NCBI RefSeq assembly: GCF_032598785.1
Contig: NZ_CP102984.1
Reading direction: 5' to 3' (one strand)
From: Terrisporobacter petrolearius
GTDB lineage: Bacteria; Bacillota; Clostridia; Peptostreptococcales; Peptostreptococcaceae
Length of the DNA: 64,000 nt
Positions 8,754 to 17,431 of this stretch are shown one piece after another; within the stretch, counting starts at the first letter, position 1; each line of letters opens with the position of its first letter. The notes under the pieces were generated by a model that saw only the letters and a program-made list of their open reading frames with translations, searched no databases and was not told where the DNA came from. The translations under genes were made by a program, and so were the position numbers.

Positions 8754-9458
8754 TTACCTAGTTGCGGATCTAACTAATTTTCCTCCATGGTAGCAATAAT
8801 AATTATCTACATTCATAGATATAATCTTTTCTAATGAATTTTCGGCTAAATTTAGGTCAAGTGTAAATTGCGGATTTGCAATTACCAATTCACCATTTTC
8901 TATAACTGCCGCATCACCTGTTACAATGGAATTAGTCTTTGTTAAAAATAATGAAATATGACCCGGCATATGTCCAGGAGTAAATATGACCTGACACCCT
9001 CCTGCCCAGTCAAAATTATCTCCATCTTTAACCACTATATCTACATTGACAGGTTTAACTTTTCTTAAAGTTTCACAGAATTCAATTCCAAATTGTTTCT
9101 GTTCTTCTGGCATGACCTTTAGTACTTCCTCTGCTTGCAACAGTCTAAGTGATTTCCTTTTACCAGAAATATACTCACTCTCTATTTCACTTGATACTAC
9201 CTTAATATGTGGATATTTTTCTTTGATTTCATATAAAGCTCCCATATGGTCATTGTCATGATGTGTAATCAATACTTTGGTCAGCGAATTAGGATCTATA
9301 CCTTTTGATTTCATCTCATCTTCCAAAAAAGATAAAAAATTAGGATAACCACAATCAACTAAAACAACATCATTTTTACTTATTAATAAAACCGGATTTA
9401 TAGTTTGAATTTCATTTCCATAATCAAAATTAATATCTAGCATTACTATTTTATTCAT
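8754..9458 (-). CDS. metallo-beta-lactamase-fold hydrolase
   Basis: This 234-residue protein has the metal-binding motif ITHHDNDHMG (the HxHxDH pattern), a second-site GHMPGHIS, the bridging aspartate in TGDAAVI, and the last histidine in CYHGG. The fold covers glyoxalase-II-like, lactonase-like and other hydrolases, and the substrate cannot be chosen from sequence. The ATG at 9458 follows an AAAGGAG site. It stands alone, about 200 bp upstream of the TetR gene and in the same direction. The spacer 8643-8753 is AT-rich with the tetR promoter at its left edge. Confidence 0.88.
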   Translation of the reverse strand: MNKIVMLDINFDYGNEIQTINPVLLISKNDVVLVDCGYPNFLSFLEDEMKSKGIDPNSLTKVLITHHDNDHMGALYEIKEKYPHIKVVSSEIESEYISGKRKSLRLLQAEEVLKVMPEEQKQFGIEFCETLRKVKPVNVDIVVKDGDNFDWAGGCQVIFTPGHMPGHISLFLTKTNSIVTGDAAVIENGELVIANPQFTLDLNLAENSLEKIISMNVDNYYCYHGGKLVRSATR

Positions 9459-9611
9459 TTAATTTCAGCTCCTTTCTATAAATACAAGTTTAATTTAATA
9501 TAATTATTATTTATATTTTTCATCTTAAACTCCTAAATAAATATTATAAATATTATCTAGTTTCCTACCCCTCTTTTTACTACTTTTACTTTACCATCAC
9601 TTAAATTACCC

Positions 9612-9835
9612 TATGTCATCTATAAAACACCCTATTTTAAAGGGTCAAAAAACGGTGTTTTTCCACTGTTTTTTGACCGAAATTCTATCCTTAAACCACT
9701 ATATGTTGTGGTCAAATCCCATTATCCCTCCCTTGAACCACAATACGTCATCAGAATTATACTCTCAACGTGCCTTGAGAGTATAATAATGATGTCGTAA
9801 GTTGATATTATCCCCTTGGTGGCAAGGTGTATTTC
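9612..9835. repeat. dispersed structured repeat, copy R1 (longest)
   Basis: This non-coding segment shares its first 155 bp with 22299-22455 and its last 55 bp with 18689-18745. It holds three clear hairpins: arms 9643-9657 / 9664-9678, a small one built on ACCAC and GTGGT near 9695-9712, and a perfect 12-bp stem 9757-9768 / 9775-9786. I know no name for it. The rest of the 9459-10021 gap is AT-rich with no gene I can support. Confidence 0.6.
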
Positions 9836-10021
9836 AAAAATGTCCTATATTCTTCCCTGAAGCAAAACTTTTATTGTCTACATTAATTCTTAATTGTTTT
9901 ACAACTTTAAAATTTGTAAACAACTACACCCTCAAATATCAATTATTTGAAGGCTTAATTCATTACAAATTATTATATATACATTTCTATCTCATGCTTT
10001 AGCATCTTTGTTATATCACAA

Positions 10022-10073
10022 TATTATACTTCTTTTATAAATAGCTCGAGTTATTTATAAAAGAAGTATAATA
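10022..10073. repeat. 22-bp perfect inverted repeat at the end of the helicase remnant
   Basis: Arms 10022-10043 and 10052-10073 are perfectly complementary around an 8-bp centre containing CTCGAG. The right arm encodes the last codons of the helicase remnant, whose stop lies at 10051-10053. It may be the transcription end of the former operon, although no strong T-run follows on the minus strand. Confidence 0.6.
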
Positions 10074-11157
10074 TATCTGTTTTTACATTGTTTTTGCATA
10101 CTATTGCTACACTATGTCTTGCCCTAGTTACTGCAACATAAAACTTGCATTTTATCTCAAAATTATCTAATTCTTCATTATTAAACAACCAATTCTCTAT
10201 CTTTGCTGTCGGGTAAATTAATACATGATCAAATGTCCCCCCTTTTGATTCCCCAAAGTTCTTGGATTTATAATTGAGATTTACATTCTTAGCTCTGGAA
10301 TACCTTAGTTGAATTGGCTTATATTCCTCTAGATACATCGTAATATCTTTCTCTCTTACAAGAAAAACTCCTTTATGTTAATTGGTTTCTGTTTGCAAAG
10401 ATTTGAATTTTGGATAATCTGTAAATATTCTATTTGCAAAATCGCATATAATTTGATTATTACGCCAACTTCCTCTAAGAGTTTCATTATCAATGTTAAA
10501 AGCTAAACTCTTACATTCACTTATAATAAAATCCTCAATTTTACCATTTGCATACTTTTTGTATTTCTGTGGAAAATGTGTATGATACGTTACTTGTCTA
10601 GGATCTCCTGCCATTTTAATTACAGAATCTGTTTTAAACAGTAGTTTTATGAATTCTAAATCGTATCCTGCCATATCTTGAATTTCATCGATGAATATAT
10701 ATCTGAATAATGCTGATATCCTATCTATAACACATCCATCACTTGCTTCATTACATCTAACCACAAATTTAGAAAGTTTATCGGAATAAATTTTATAATC
10801 CTTACTAAAATAATGTTTATCTATATCATTTTCTCCATAATATGAAATGAATTTTCCTCTTCTACTCTTTATGCCTGATTTTTCATTTACTAACAACAAT
10901 CCTCTTATTTTTTTATCAGTAAGTTTTCCCTAATATGGCTTTTCACCATGTTCAATAGGAAATGAAAACCAAGTCCTAATTGTTACATGGGAAGGTATAA
11001 CACCATTATTTAATTCATAAAATTTCTTTTTTATCTCTTCTTTATTTTCTTCTGTAAAAGTTGTAATTAACACAGTTTCATTGCAGCTAATAGCTTCTTC
11101 TACAAACAGCGTTGTTTTTCCAGCACCTGCAGATGCTATTAAAAGTTGGTTTTTCAT
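10051..11157 (-). pseudogene. UvrD-like helicase (GajB-like) with two in-frame stops
   Basis: Three consecutive stretches form one reading frame. The first is MKNQLLIASAGAGKTTLF with Walker A (11157-10930), then ALFRYIFIDEIQDMAGYDLE with the helicase DExQ motif (10899-10378). The last is YVAVTRARHSVAIV, the UvrD/Rep C-terminal motif VI (10338-10051). The frame is broken only by TAG at 10930-10932 (after HGEKPY) and TAA at 10378-10380 (after QTETN); translation continues in phase on both sides. A protein of about 368 residues would result without them. Its start overlaps the stop of the OLD-nuclease fragment by 4 bp, the arrangement known for class 2 OLD plus UvrD pairs (Gabija). No longer functional as one chain. 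Confidence 0.8.
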
Positions 11158-11456
11158 AAGATTGCCCTCATAATATAATCTGGATATTCTATATTTCTTT
11201 CAGAAGAAAATATTTTTAAAGCACAATCAGTTTTATTAGCTTTCATAAATTTATGTAGCTCATCATCACTTTCATAGTTGGTGTTAAATACTGAATTTAA
11301 TATTTTTAAACTGTTGGCTCTTAATATAGAAGGTTCTAAGGTGTTATAGTTAAAAGGCTTATCCTTTTTCCCTAAAGTTAGATTGCCTTCATATTCATTT
11401 TCATCATAGCAAATTTCAATATTATCTTTTTTATTTTTATAAAATAAATGCACCAA
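11154..11456 (-). pseudogene. C-terminal fragment of OLD-family nuclease (GajA-like)
   Basis: About 100 residues remain, ending NKTDCALKIFSSERNIEYPDYIMRAIL. I recognise this as the tail of OLD-family ATPase/TOPRIM nucleases paired with UvrD-like helicases. The ATPase and TOPRIM catalytic parts are missing; the sequence upstream (11457-11528) does not continue the frame. The apparent TTG start is not a real one. The stop overlaps the helicase start by 4 bp. This and the helicase are the remains of a phage-defence operon of Gabija type; the assignment rests on the tail motif plus partner gene. Confidence 0.6.
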
Positions 11457-11528
11457 GATTTTTATGTCTAAGTGCGTTATACATTATGTTGATATTCTCA
11501 TATTTTTATTATGGCAAATAAAAATTAA

Positions 11529-11897
11529 TCATAACTCTGAATCGATATTTATTTGACTCTCGATGAATGTTTTTGAAATAAGTATGGCTTGAATTATGTG
11601 TTGAAATCGCTTGAATTGCGAACTTCCTTTTTCATATTTATTTTGAGCTTTTGTAGTCTTATTTATAATTGAAACTATAGGAGGTAGGGCCTCTCTCAAT
11701 TCTTTACTTGTATAATTTATTGTTTTATCACTTGACAAAAGAGACTTAGAAATATAGAGTGCTTTGATTCTATTTCTTAAGAGTGAATGTTGAGATGTCC
11801 CTTCTGAAAATTTAAGTTGCATTTTTTCACAATTACTAATGGTAGAGAATAGTAATGATATTGCTTTTTCTAATTCTTCTTTGCCGAATTCCATCAT
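11529..11897 (-). CDS. unknown 122-residue protein with an internal duplication
   Basis: I do not recognise the family. The protein consists of two related helical halves of about 45 residues. KMQLKFSEGTSQHSLLRNR then IKALYISKSLL in the first aligns with KAQNKYEKGSSQFKRFQHI then IQAILISKTFI in the second. It begins MMEFGKEELEKA at ATG 11897, behind a GGAGGG site. It lies just upstream of the defence remnant in the same direction, so it could have belonged to that operon, but nothing else supports this. No membrane segment or signal peptide is seen. Confidence 0.65.
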   Translation of the reverse strand: MMEFGKEELEKAISLLFSTISNCEKMQLKFSEGTSQHSLLRNRIKALYISKSLLSSDKTINYTSKELREALPPIVSIINKTTKAQNKYEKGSSQFKRFQHIIQAILISKTFIESQINIDSEL

Positions 11898-11945
11898 GGG
11901 CCCTCCTATCCAAATTGGAATTTGTCGTTACACAGATTATTCTCA

Positions 11946-12317
11946 TTAGCTCTTGTTTTTCTTTTTCCGATATTTCATTATAATATCAATTGTAATACCT
12001 ATACCAATAAATATCCAATAACTAACAATCCAAATTTGCCACCAATTACTTGAAGCTCCACCTGGATAAGTTATACTGTCAGTCTCAAATACTATCCCCA
12101 AAATATAGGATATTAGGTATCCGAGTGTTGCTGTAATTGTTGTTATTCTCATTTTAAAAATATAGGATATAATAAGTGCAAGTACACCTGCAAAACCTAC
12201 AATGAATGTAGCATCGTTTCCTTTTGTCAATCTACTACAAATAAAATAGAATAAAATTGATAATAGCATTGATGAAACTATCCAAGTTAGATTCGATTTC
12301 TTTTTCATACTATTCAT
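11946..12317 (-). CDS. small four-helix membrane protein
   Basis: This 123-residue protein has about four hydrophobic segments (roughly residues 9-27, 35-52, 56-75 and 92-112) and a lysine-rich C-terminus, which suggests a cytoplasmic tail. No enzymatic motif is visible. ATG at 12317 follows AAAGGATG. It sits between an unknown gene and a broken CPBP protease, all on the minus strand. I cannot assign a function. Confidence 0.65.
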   Translation of the reverse strand: MNSMKKKSNLTWIVSSMLLSILFYFICSRLTKGNDATFIVGFAGVLALIISYIFKMRITTITATLGYLISYILGIVFETDSITYPGGASSNWWQIWIVSYWIFIGIGITIDIIMKYRKKKNKS

Positions 12318-12410
12318 CCTTTCGTAAAATATAAAATCAGTACTACAAATTCCTATTTATCTATTTGATTATAAATAATACTTAAGTCCCAATATAAAAA
12401 TGTGTCTTAA

Positions 12411-13264
12411 TTAACTATTATTAATTGGAACTATTTCACTCCATTTGTGCTTAGGATAAATAAATTCTAAAGCAATAGTCCCTAGTATATACGGTAATAG
12501 ATTGAAAGCAAAAAAACGAATGGCAAAGATTCCATTAACATCAAAATGACCATGCATTGGGTTTATTATTTGTGATGCAGTCATAATTACTGTATGAAAT
12601 CCTATTGAAGTCCATACATTTCCCGACTTGGCTCTAATATAACCCAACATAAAACCATATCCAGGGATAAAGAGGAGTTGTTCCAAAGAATATATTGCTT
12701 CTACAAAGTATGCAAATAATGAAAAATCAGCGTTTGTATAATAACAGTTTTCAAATGTGGAAACATTGCATTTACATGACTATAAATGTATCCCCTCATT
12801 ATAAGCTCTTCTGGAAATGCTTCTATTAAAAATACTGTTATATATAAAATTAAAGTACTCAATAAAAGTTGATTCAAGTTTGCTGTTACTGTTATTTCAG
12901 CCCAGCCAACTAGTAAGGCAATAACTAGACCAATCATTGCGGGTATAAACCAAAGGATTGTTCCGACAAAAAAGGAAATAACATTTGTACGTAAATCACT
13001 CATCCCAATCTGTCTCCAAGAAATTCGATTAGTTCTGCGTGTAGTATTGACAAGAATAAAGCTTAGAATCGTAATAGCTAAGCCAGTAAAGAAATGAATT
13101 GTAGAATTATACTCATCTCCTGAAAACATATTATTAAAGTATAGAATTAATCTCCAGATAAAAATTGAAAATAGTAATACTACTCCTATTTTAAGCATCA
13201 TATTTTTTGCTTTCAATAATTTAACCTCCTCAGCAAAAATTGGCTTGTTATATCTTTTTTTCAC
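12411..13264 (-). pseudogene. CPBP-family intramembrane metalloprotease, frameshifted
   Basis: The first part (13264-12701, 187 residues) has several membrane helices and the CPBP motif EAFPEELIMRGYIYSH (EExxxR), then FHYLH. It then ends abruptly. The second part in another frame (12686-12411) gives EQLLFIPGYGFMLGYIRAKSG and GFHTVIM, the later family motifs. A one-base shift near 12700-12715 separates them; the second frame reads back as YFVEAIYSLEQ. In bacteria this family includes bacteriocin self-immunity and CAAX-type proteins. Inactive unless the shift is a sequencing error. Confidence 0.8.
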
Positions 13265-13308
13265 ATTTAACTACTTATATACATTATACAAGCGCTATAA
13301 TCTTTTTT

Positions 13309-14223
13309 TCATTTAAAAATCTCCAATCTGTTGAAAGTTATGCTAATAACGAGAATTGAATCCTCAACCTCCGCCTTAATTTTACCATTCATCTTAGTAA
13401 TAAGGTTTTTTACAATGGCTAAACCCAACCCCGTAGAACTCTTTGTTCTAGATTTATCGGCAGTATAAAAGCGCTGAAATAGTTTCTCAACATCTGTATT
13501 ATCTATATCAGGTGCATAGTTCTTAAAACTAATACATACATGATTTTCTTCCTCTTTTGCTGAAATAGATATTTTTCTAGTTCCATGATTTAGATAGTTT
13601 TTTATTAGATTCTGAAAAACCCTTTTCAAGGCATCTTTGTCTGCATGAATATATATTGGATTAGAAGGTATTTGGATGCTGGGCTCTTCACATTTTGATA
13701 GAAAGTCATAATAAAACATAGAAATTACATCTGCAAGTACATTGTTTACATTAACTTTTTCAAATTGTAACACATACTCATCAGACTCAATTCTTGCAAA
13801 CTCAAAAAACTCATCCAGCATTTTAACTAAAGTATCAATACGTCTTCTTATTATGTTATAATACTCAGCTTTTTTTTCTGCAGGAGTATTCTCTGACTCT
13901 AGCATCTGAACATATCCAGCAATAGAAGTAAGTGGAGTCCTCAAATCGTGAGAAATATTCGTTATTTCCTCTTTAAATTTGTGTTCAGCTTTTGAAATAG
14001 CTATCTTTTCAGTTTTATAATAGTTGATTAAATGATTTAATTGAATTGCTAATTCATTGATCTCCTTCACTTTAATTTGAAGATTAATCTTCTTATTTGT
14101 ATCATGCTCTCTAATAAACTGTAGTCTATTAACTATAGATCTAATCTCTCTTTTATAAAGTAAAATATAGGCAGATAATACACCTATGACTAATATAAGC
14201 ATTATAATTATTAACCAAAGCAT
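13309..14223 (-). CDS. sensor histidine kinase with minimal input domain
   Basis: This 304-residue kinase has a single N-terminal membrane helix (about residues 2-22) and almost no extracellular part. The phosphoacceptor is H92 in ISHDLRTPLTSIAGY. The N box is NLIKNYLNHG and a G box is STGLGLAIVKNL. Kinases without a sensor domain next to ABC transporters usually take their signal from the transporter. It ends a unit reading response regulator, ABC ATPase, permease, kinase. Its likely partner is the regulator at 15978-16670. Confidence 0.92.
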   Translation of the reverse strand: MLWLIIIMLILVIGVLSAYILLYKREIRSIVNRLQFIREHDTNKKINLQIKVKEINELAIQLNHLINYYKTEKIAISKAEHKFKEEITNISHDLRTPLTSIAGYVQMLESENTPAEKKAEYYNIIRRRIDTLVKMLDEFFEFARIESDEYVLQFEKVNVNNVLADVISMFYYDFLSKCEEPSIQIPSNPIYIHADKDALKRVFQNLIKNYLNHGTRKISISAKEEENHVCISFKNYAPDIDNTDVEKLFQRFYTADKSRTKSSTGLGLAIVKNLITKMNGKIKAEVEDSILVISITFNRLEIFK

Positions 14224-14238
14224 AAACCTGCCTCCAAT

Positions 14239-14982
14239 CTATTTGATATCCTGCTTTTTAAAGATAAATCCTCCTATACCTGAACATATAACTAGGTTGG
14301 ATAAAGCGACTGCAGTTGTTATCCCTATATCCACTGCCTGTGGGTGGGGTATAGAGGTAGGGGAAAAATCCATAAGCAGTAAAATTCTTCCCCAAGAGCT
14401 ATTTCCAATTATTGAACCTAGTATTAGGATAAAGAATATGCTAAAGGCCATTGTACCTCCTATATTTTTAATTAAAAATGCGATCATTAAAAATATAGAT
14501 CCATAGGCTGTATATAATAGAGCTTGAATGAGAAACATTCGAACAAGTAATAGTAAGTCAACCATTGAAAAAGCTCCATATATGCCAAAAACAAAAATGG
14601 ATGTAATTCCTATAGAAAAGATAGAGACGATCATAATTAAAATTGAACCCACAGATACTGTAATCAGTTTAGACAAGTAAATTTTCATGCGGCTAAAGCC
14701 TAAAGAAACAGAATCTTTAATGGTTCCTGTACTATACTCATTTGTGATAAGCATTGTAATAAATAAAGCTTGACATACAGGTATAAAATATGGTACCTGA
14801 AATAGCATATAGATCCAGTGAAAGGTACTTGGACTAAGCTGTTCTTTGGTATATGCTGAAGAGCTAAAGTCTATGATAATATAGGCTACAACAAGTGCAA
14901 GAATCCCCAGGCAAGTTAAAAAGGTCTTGCTGCGCTTTAATTTATAAAAATCGCTTCTCAATAGATTAAGCATAATGCCCAC
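14239..14982 (-). CDS. ABC-2-type transporter permease
   Basis: This 247-residue membrane protein has six hydrophobic segments. The opening MLNLLRSDFYKLKRSKTFL is typical of permeases of the bacitracin/lantibiotic-resistance class, and ITNEYSTGTIKDSVS is the usual coupling region after the second helix. It forms the channel of the transporter whose ATPase is the preceding gene, overlapping it by 17 bp. Substrate is not visible; family and neighbours suggest a membrane-active peptide. Confidence 0.9.
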   Translation of the reverse strand: MGIMLNLLRSDFYKLKRSKTFLTCLGILALVVAYIIIDFSSSAYTKEQLSPSTFHWIYMLFQVPYFIPVCQALFITMLITNEYSTGTIKDSVSLGFSRMKIYLSKLITVSVGSILIMIVSIFSIGITSIFVFGIYGAFSMVDLLLLVRMFLIQALLYTAYGSIFLMIAFLIKNIGGTMAFSIFFILILGSIIGNSSWGRILLLMDFSPTSIPHPQAVDIGITTAVALSNLVICSGIGGFIFKKQDIK

Positions 14983-15889
14983 CTCCCATCAATTTCATAA
15001 AATACTCTTCCAAATCATCACCCTTGGATTCAATAGAATATATTTTAACATTATTTTTTGCAAGCTCAAGGCAGATTTCACCCGACATGTTCAATAAATC
15101 ATAAACTAGAATAACATTGTCTGGCATTACCTCATAGTTTGCTGTTTTAAAGACATCTTCTAAAACCATTGAAGCCCTAGCACTGTCACTCACTCTTAAA
15201 CTCAGGTATTTTCTGCATTTTAACTTCAATTCCTGATCTGTAAATTCTTCCACTAATGTACCATTATTTATTACTCCGTAGCGTGTTGCCATTTTAGACA
15301 ACTCTCCTAATATATGACTTGAAATCAAAATGGTTATGCCCTGTTCTTCATTAAGTTTTTTTAAAAGCTTTCTCATCTCCACGATACCTTCAGGATCAAG
15401 TCCGTTTATGGGCTCATCAAGCACAAGAAAATCCGGATTACCAAGCAGGGCAAGGGCCAAACCCAGACGTTGTCTCATCCCTAGTGAAAAATGTTTAACC
15501 TTTTTCTTGCCTATATCATTTAATCCTACTACTTCCAATATGCTACCAATCATTTTTTTATCGGGTATTCCCAGTAGCTTACCTCTAAGTTCCATATTCT
15601 CATATCCAGTAAAGTCAGGATATAAAGCAGGGTGTTCAATTATACTTCCTATTCTATTTAACCCTGCATTCATATTTTTTTCACCTTTTCGTGAAAACAA
15701 CTCAATTTCACCTTTTGTTGGTGTAACAAGCCCCGTAATCATTCTGATCATTGTTGTTTTACCAGCGCCGTTTCTACCAATAAAACCATATATATCTCCT
15801 TTTTTTATTTTCATATTTACATTATTAACTGCAGTATGATTCCCATACTGTTTTGTAAGCCCAAAAGTTTGTAATATATATTCAGCCAA
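14966..15889 (-). CDS. ABC transporter ATP-binding protein, BcrA-like
   Basis: This 307-residue ATPase has Walker A GRNGAGKT (about residues 38-45), signature FSLGMRQRLGLALALLGNP and Walker B FLVLDEPINGLDPEG. The C-terminal 80 residues are the extension common to the BcrA/lantibiotic-immunity branch. It energises the permease encoded next. ATG at 15889 follows AAAAGGAG. Likely expressed with the regulator gene 89 bp upstream. Confidence 0.92.
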   Translation of the reverse strand: MAEYILQTFGLTKQYGNHTAVNNVNMKIKKGDIYGFIGRNGAGKTTMIRMITGLVTPTKGEIELFSRKGEKNMNAGLNRIGSIIEHPALYPDFTGYENMELRGKLLGIPDKKMIGSILEVVGLNDIGKKKVKHFSLGMRQRLGLALALLGNPDFLVLDEPINGLDPEGIVEMRKLLKKLNEEQGITILISSHILGELSKMATRYGVINNGTLVEEFTDQELKLKCRKYLSLRVSDSARASMVLEDVFKTANYEVMPDNVILVYDLLNMSGEICLELAKNNVKIYSIESKGDDLEEYFMKLMGGGHYA

Positions 15890-15977
15890 CTTAAACGCTC
15901 CTTTTTTTAGTTTATGACCTTATAATAAGGCATGGTGTTTAAGAATTAATAAAATAAGTCTTAAGAAAGTCTAAAGT

Positions 15978-16670
15978 TTACTCGCTCATCTTAAAGCCTA
16001 TTCTCCAAACAGTTTGTATATACTCTTCTGATGGATTTGCCTTGGAAAGCTTTGAACGAATATTGCTAATGTGTACATTTATAGTATTTTCATCACCAAA
16101 GAATTCATCATTCCACACATGTTCGTAAAGATTTGATTTTGTAAAGACCTTCTTAGGATATTTCATCAATAATTCTAAAATCAAAAATTCTCTCTTAGTA
16201 AGGTTAACTTGGGTACTGCCTACTTCTACTAAAAATTTTTCTACATCTACAGATATATCTTTATAAGTTAACTTATTATTTTTATTGGGAGAACTTGAGG
16301 ACTGGTTATACCTTCTCAGCTGTGCTTCAATTCTCGCAAGAAGTTCATCATTATTAAATGGCTTAACAATATAATCATCAGCACCAGACTTCAATAGATT
16401 AATGGTAGAAGTTTTATCACTCTTTGCTGTAAGCCCTATGACTGGAACATTACTATATTTTCTTATTTCATGAAGTACCAATTCTCCCTTAAGCCCAGGA
16501 AGCATAAGATCAAGCAGTATTAAGTCAATTTTATTATTAAAAACCATCAGAGCTTCAGTGCCTGAATAAACTGGTCTTGCATTGTAGCTATTTTGCTGCA
16601 GCAAATCACAAATCATATTACTTATGTCGCTATCATCTTCTATAACCAATATTGAAATTTTATTATTCAT
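15978..16670 (-). CDS. OmpR/PhoB-family response regulator
   Basis: The receiver domain has acidic residues EDD (11-13), the phosphorylated D54 in LLDLML, and the conserved lysine in IVKPF. The C-terminal winged helix reads VNLTKREFLILELLM, then ENTINVHISNIRSKL. Length (230) is normal. It pairs with the kinase at 13309-14223, with the transporter genes in between. This order is typical of modules that sense and expel peptide antibiotics. Confidence 0.94.
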   Translation of the reverse strand: MNNKISILVIEDDSDISNMICDLLQQNSYNARPVYSGTEALMVFNNKIDLILLDLMLPGLKGELVLHEIRKYSNVPVIGLTAKSDKTSTINLLKSGADDYIVKPFNNDELLARIEAQLRRYNQSSSSPNKNNKLTYKDISVDVEKFLVEVGSTQVNLTKREFLILELLMKYPKKVFTKSNLYEHVWNDEFFGDENTINVHISNIRSKLSKANPSEEYIQTVWRIGFKMSE

Positions 16671-16738
16671 TACGTCTTAACACCTGCCTAAAATTCTAGT
16701 TTTTTTATATATTACCATAGTTAAAAATTTTATGAAAT

Positions 16739-17431
16739 TCATCTTATCTTAATGATAGAAACTAACTTTTTTTCTATCATATCACCATTTTTGGCTATAC
16801 ATATAACAACTAAAGCTAATACTCCCCAAACCCACAATGGCATTATTATTTTTGTAGAACCTAATGCTGATGCAGCAAGTATTTCCCAAGGTCTTGTAAG
16901 CATCATTATTATAACATATCTACTCAAACTTATCTTACTAAGTCCTGCTACAAAACCGATAGCATCATCAGGGAAAAACGGAAGAAATAATAGTAGTATA
17001 AGTAATAGTTCCCCTTTCTTGGATGAAAAATGTTGTTCATACTTATTTAAAAGTTTAGGGTTTATAAACTGTTCAGCAAAAGTTCTTCCAAATCTTCTCC
17101 CAAGAATAAAAACTACAGTAGAACCGCTTAAGATTGCCAGTATGCTTATAAAAAATGAACCCCACATGCCAAATACTGCCCCACCTACCACTGAACTTAC
17201 ATTGCTAGGTATTGGAGCAATAATAACGGATATGAACTGAACAATAAAAAACACTATATGGGCTTTCTTGCCATATCCCTCAATATATTTCTTAAATTCT
17301 TCAGCTGATGACATATAATTTAAAATACCACTTGATTTCATATAAACAAATATCCCTATGAGTCCAACCATAATCGTTATTATATAAAAGTTAAATTTTA
17401 TTTTATCCTTAGGTTCATTCATATATTGCAC
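16739..17431 (-). CDS. TVP38/TMEM64 (DedA-like) membrane protein
   Basis: This 230-residue protein has about five hydrophobic segments. The SNARE-associated/DedA-like core is PIPSNVSSVVGGAVFG, then LGRRFGR, and LPFFPDDAIGFVAGLSKIS. Relatives are thought to move or scramble lipids across the membrane; no specific substrate is seen here. It overlaps the upstream peptidase-like gene by 17 bp, so the two are co-translated. The downstream two-component/ABC unit follows 69 bp later. Confidence 0.88.
   Translation of the reverse strand: MQYMNEPKDKIKFNFYIITIMVGLIGIFVYMKSSGILNYMSSAEEFKKYIEGYGKKAHIVFFIVQFISVIIAPIPSNVSSVVGGAVFGMWGSFFISILAILSGSTVVFILGRRFGRTFAEQFINPKLLNKYEQHFSSKKGELLLILLLFLPFFPDDAIGFVAGLSKISLSRYVIIMMLTRPWEILAASALGSTKIIMPLWVWGVLALVVICIAKNGDMIEKKLVSIIKIR

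Noticed and set aside
11437..11485. Short frame overlapping the OLD fragment (MYNALRHKNLG)
   Set aside because: Only about 15 codons, no ribosome site, and it does not continue the nuclease reading frame.
15330..15839. Long plus-strand frame inside the ABC ATPase gene
   Set aside because: Antisense shadow of a gene with clear Walker and signature motifs.
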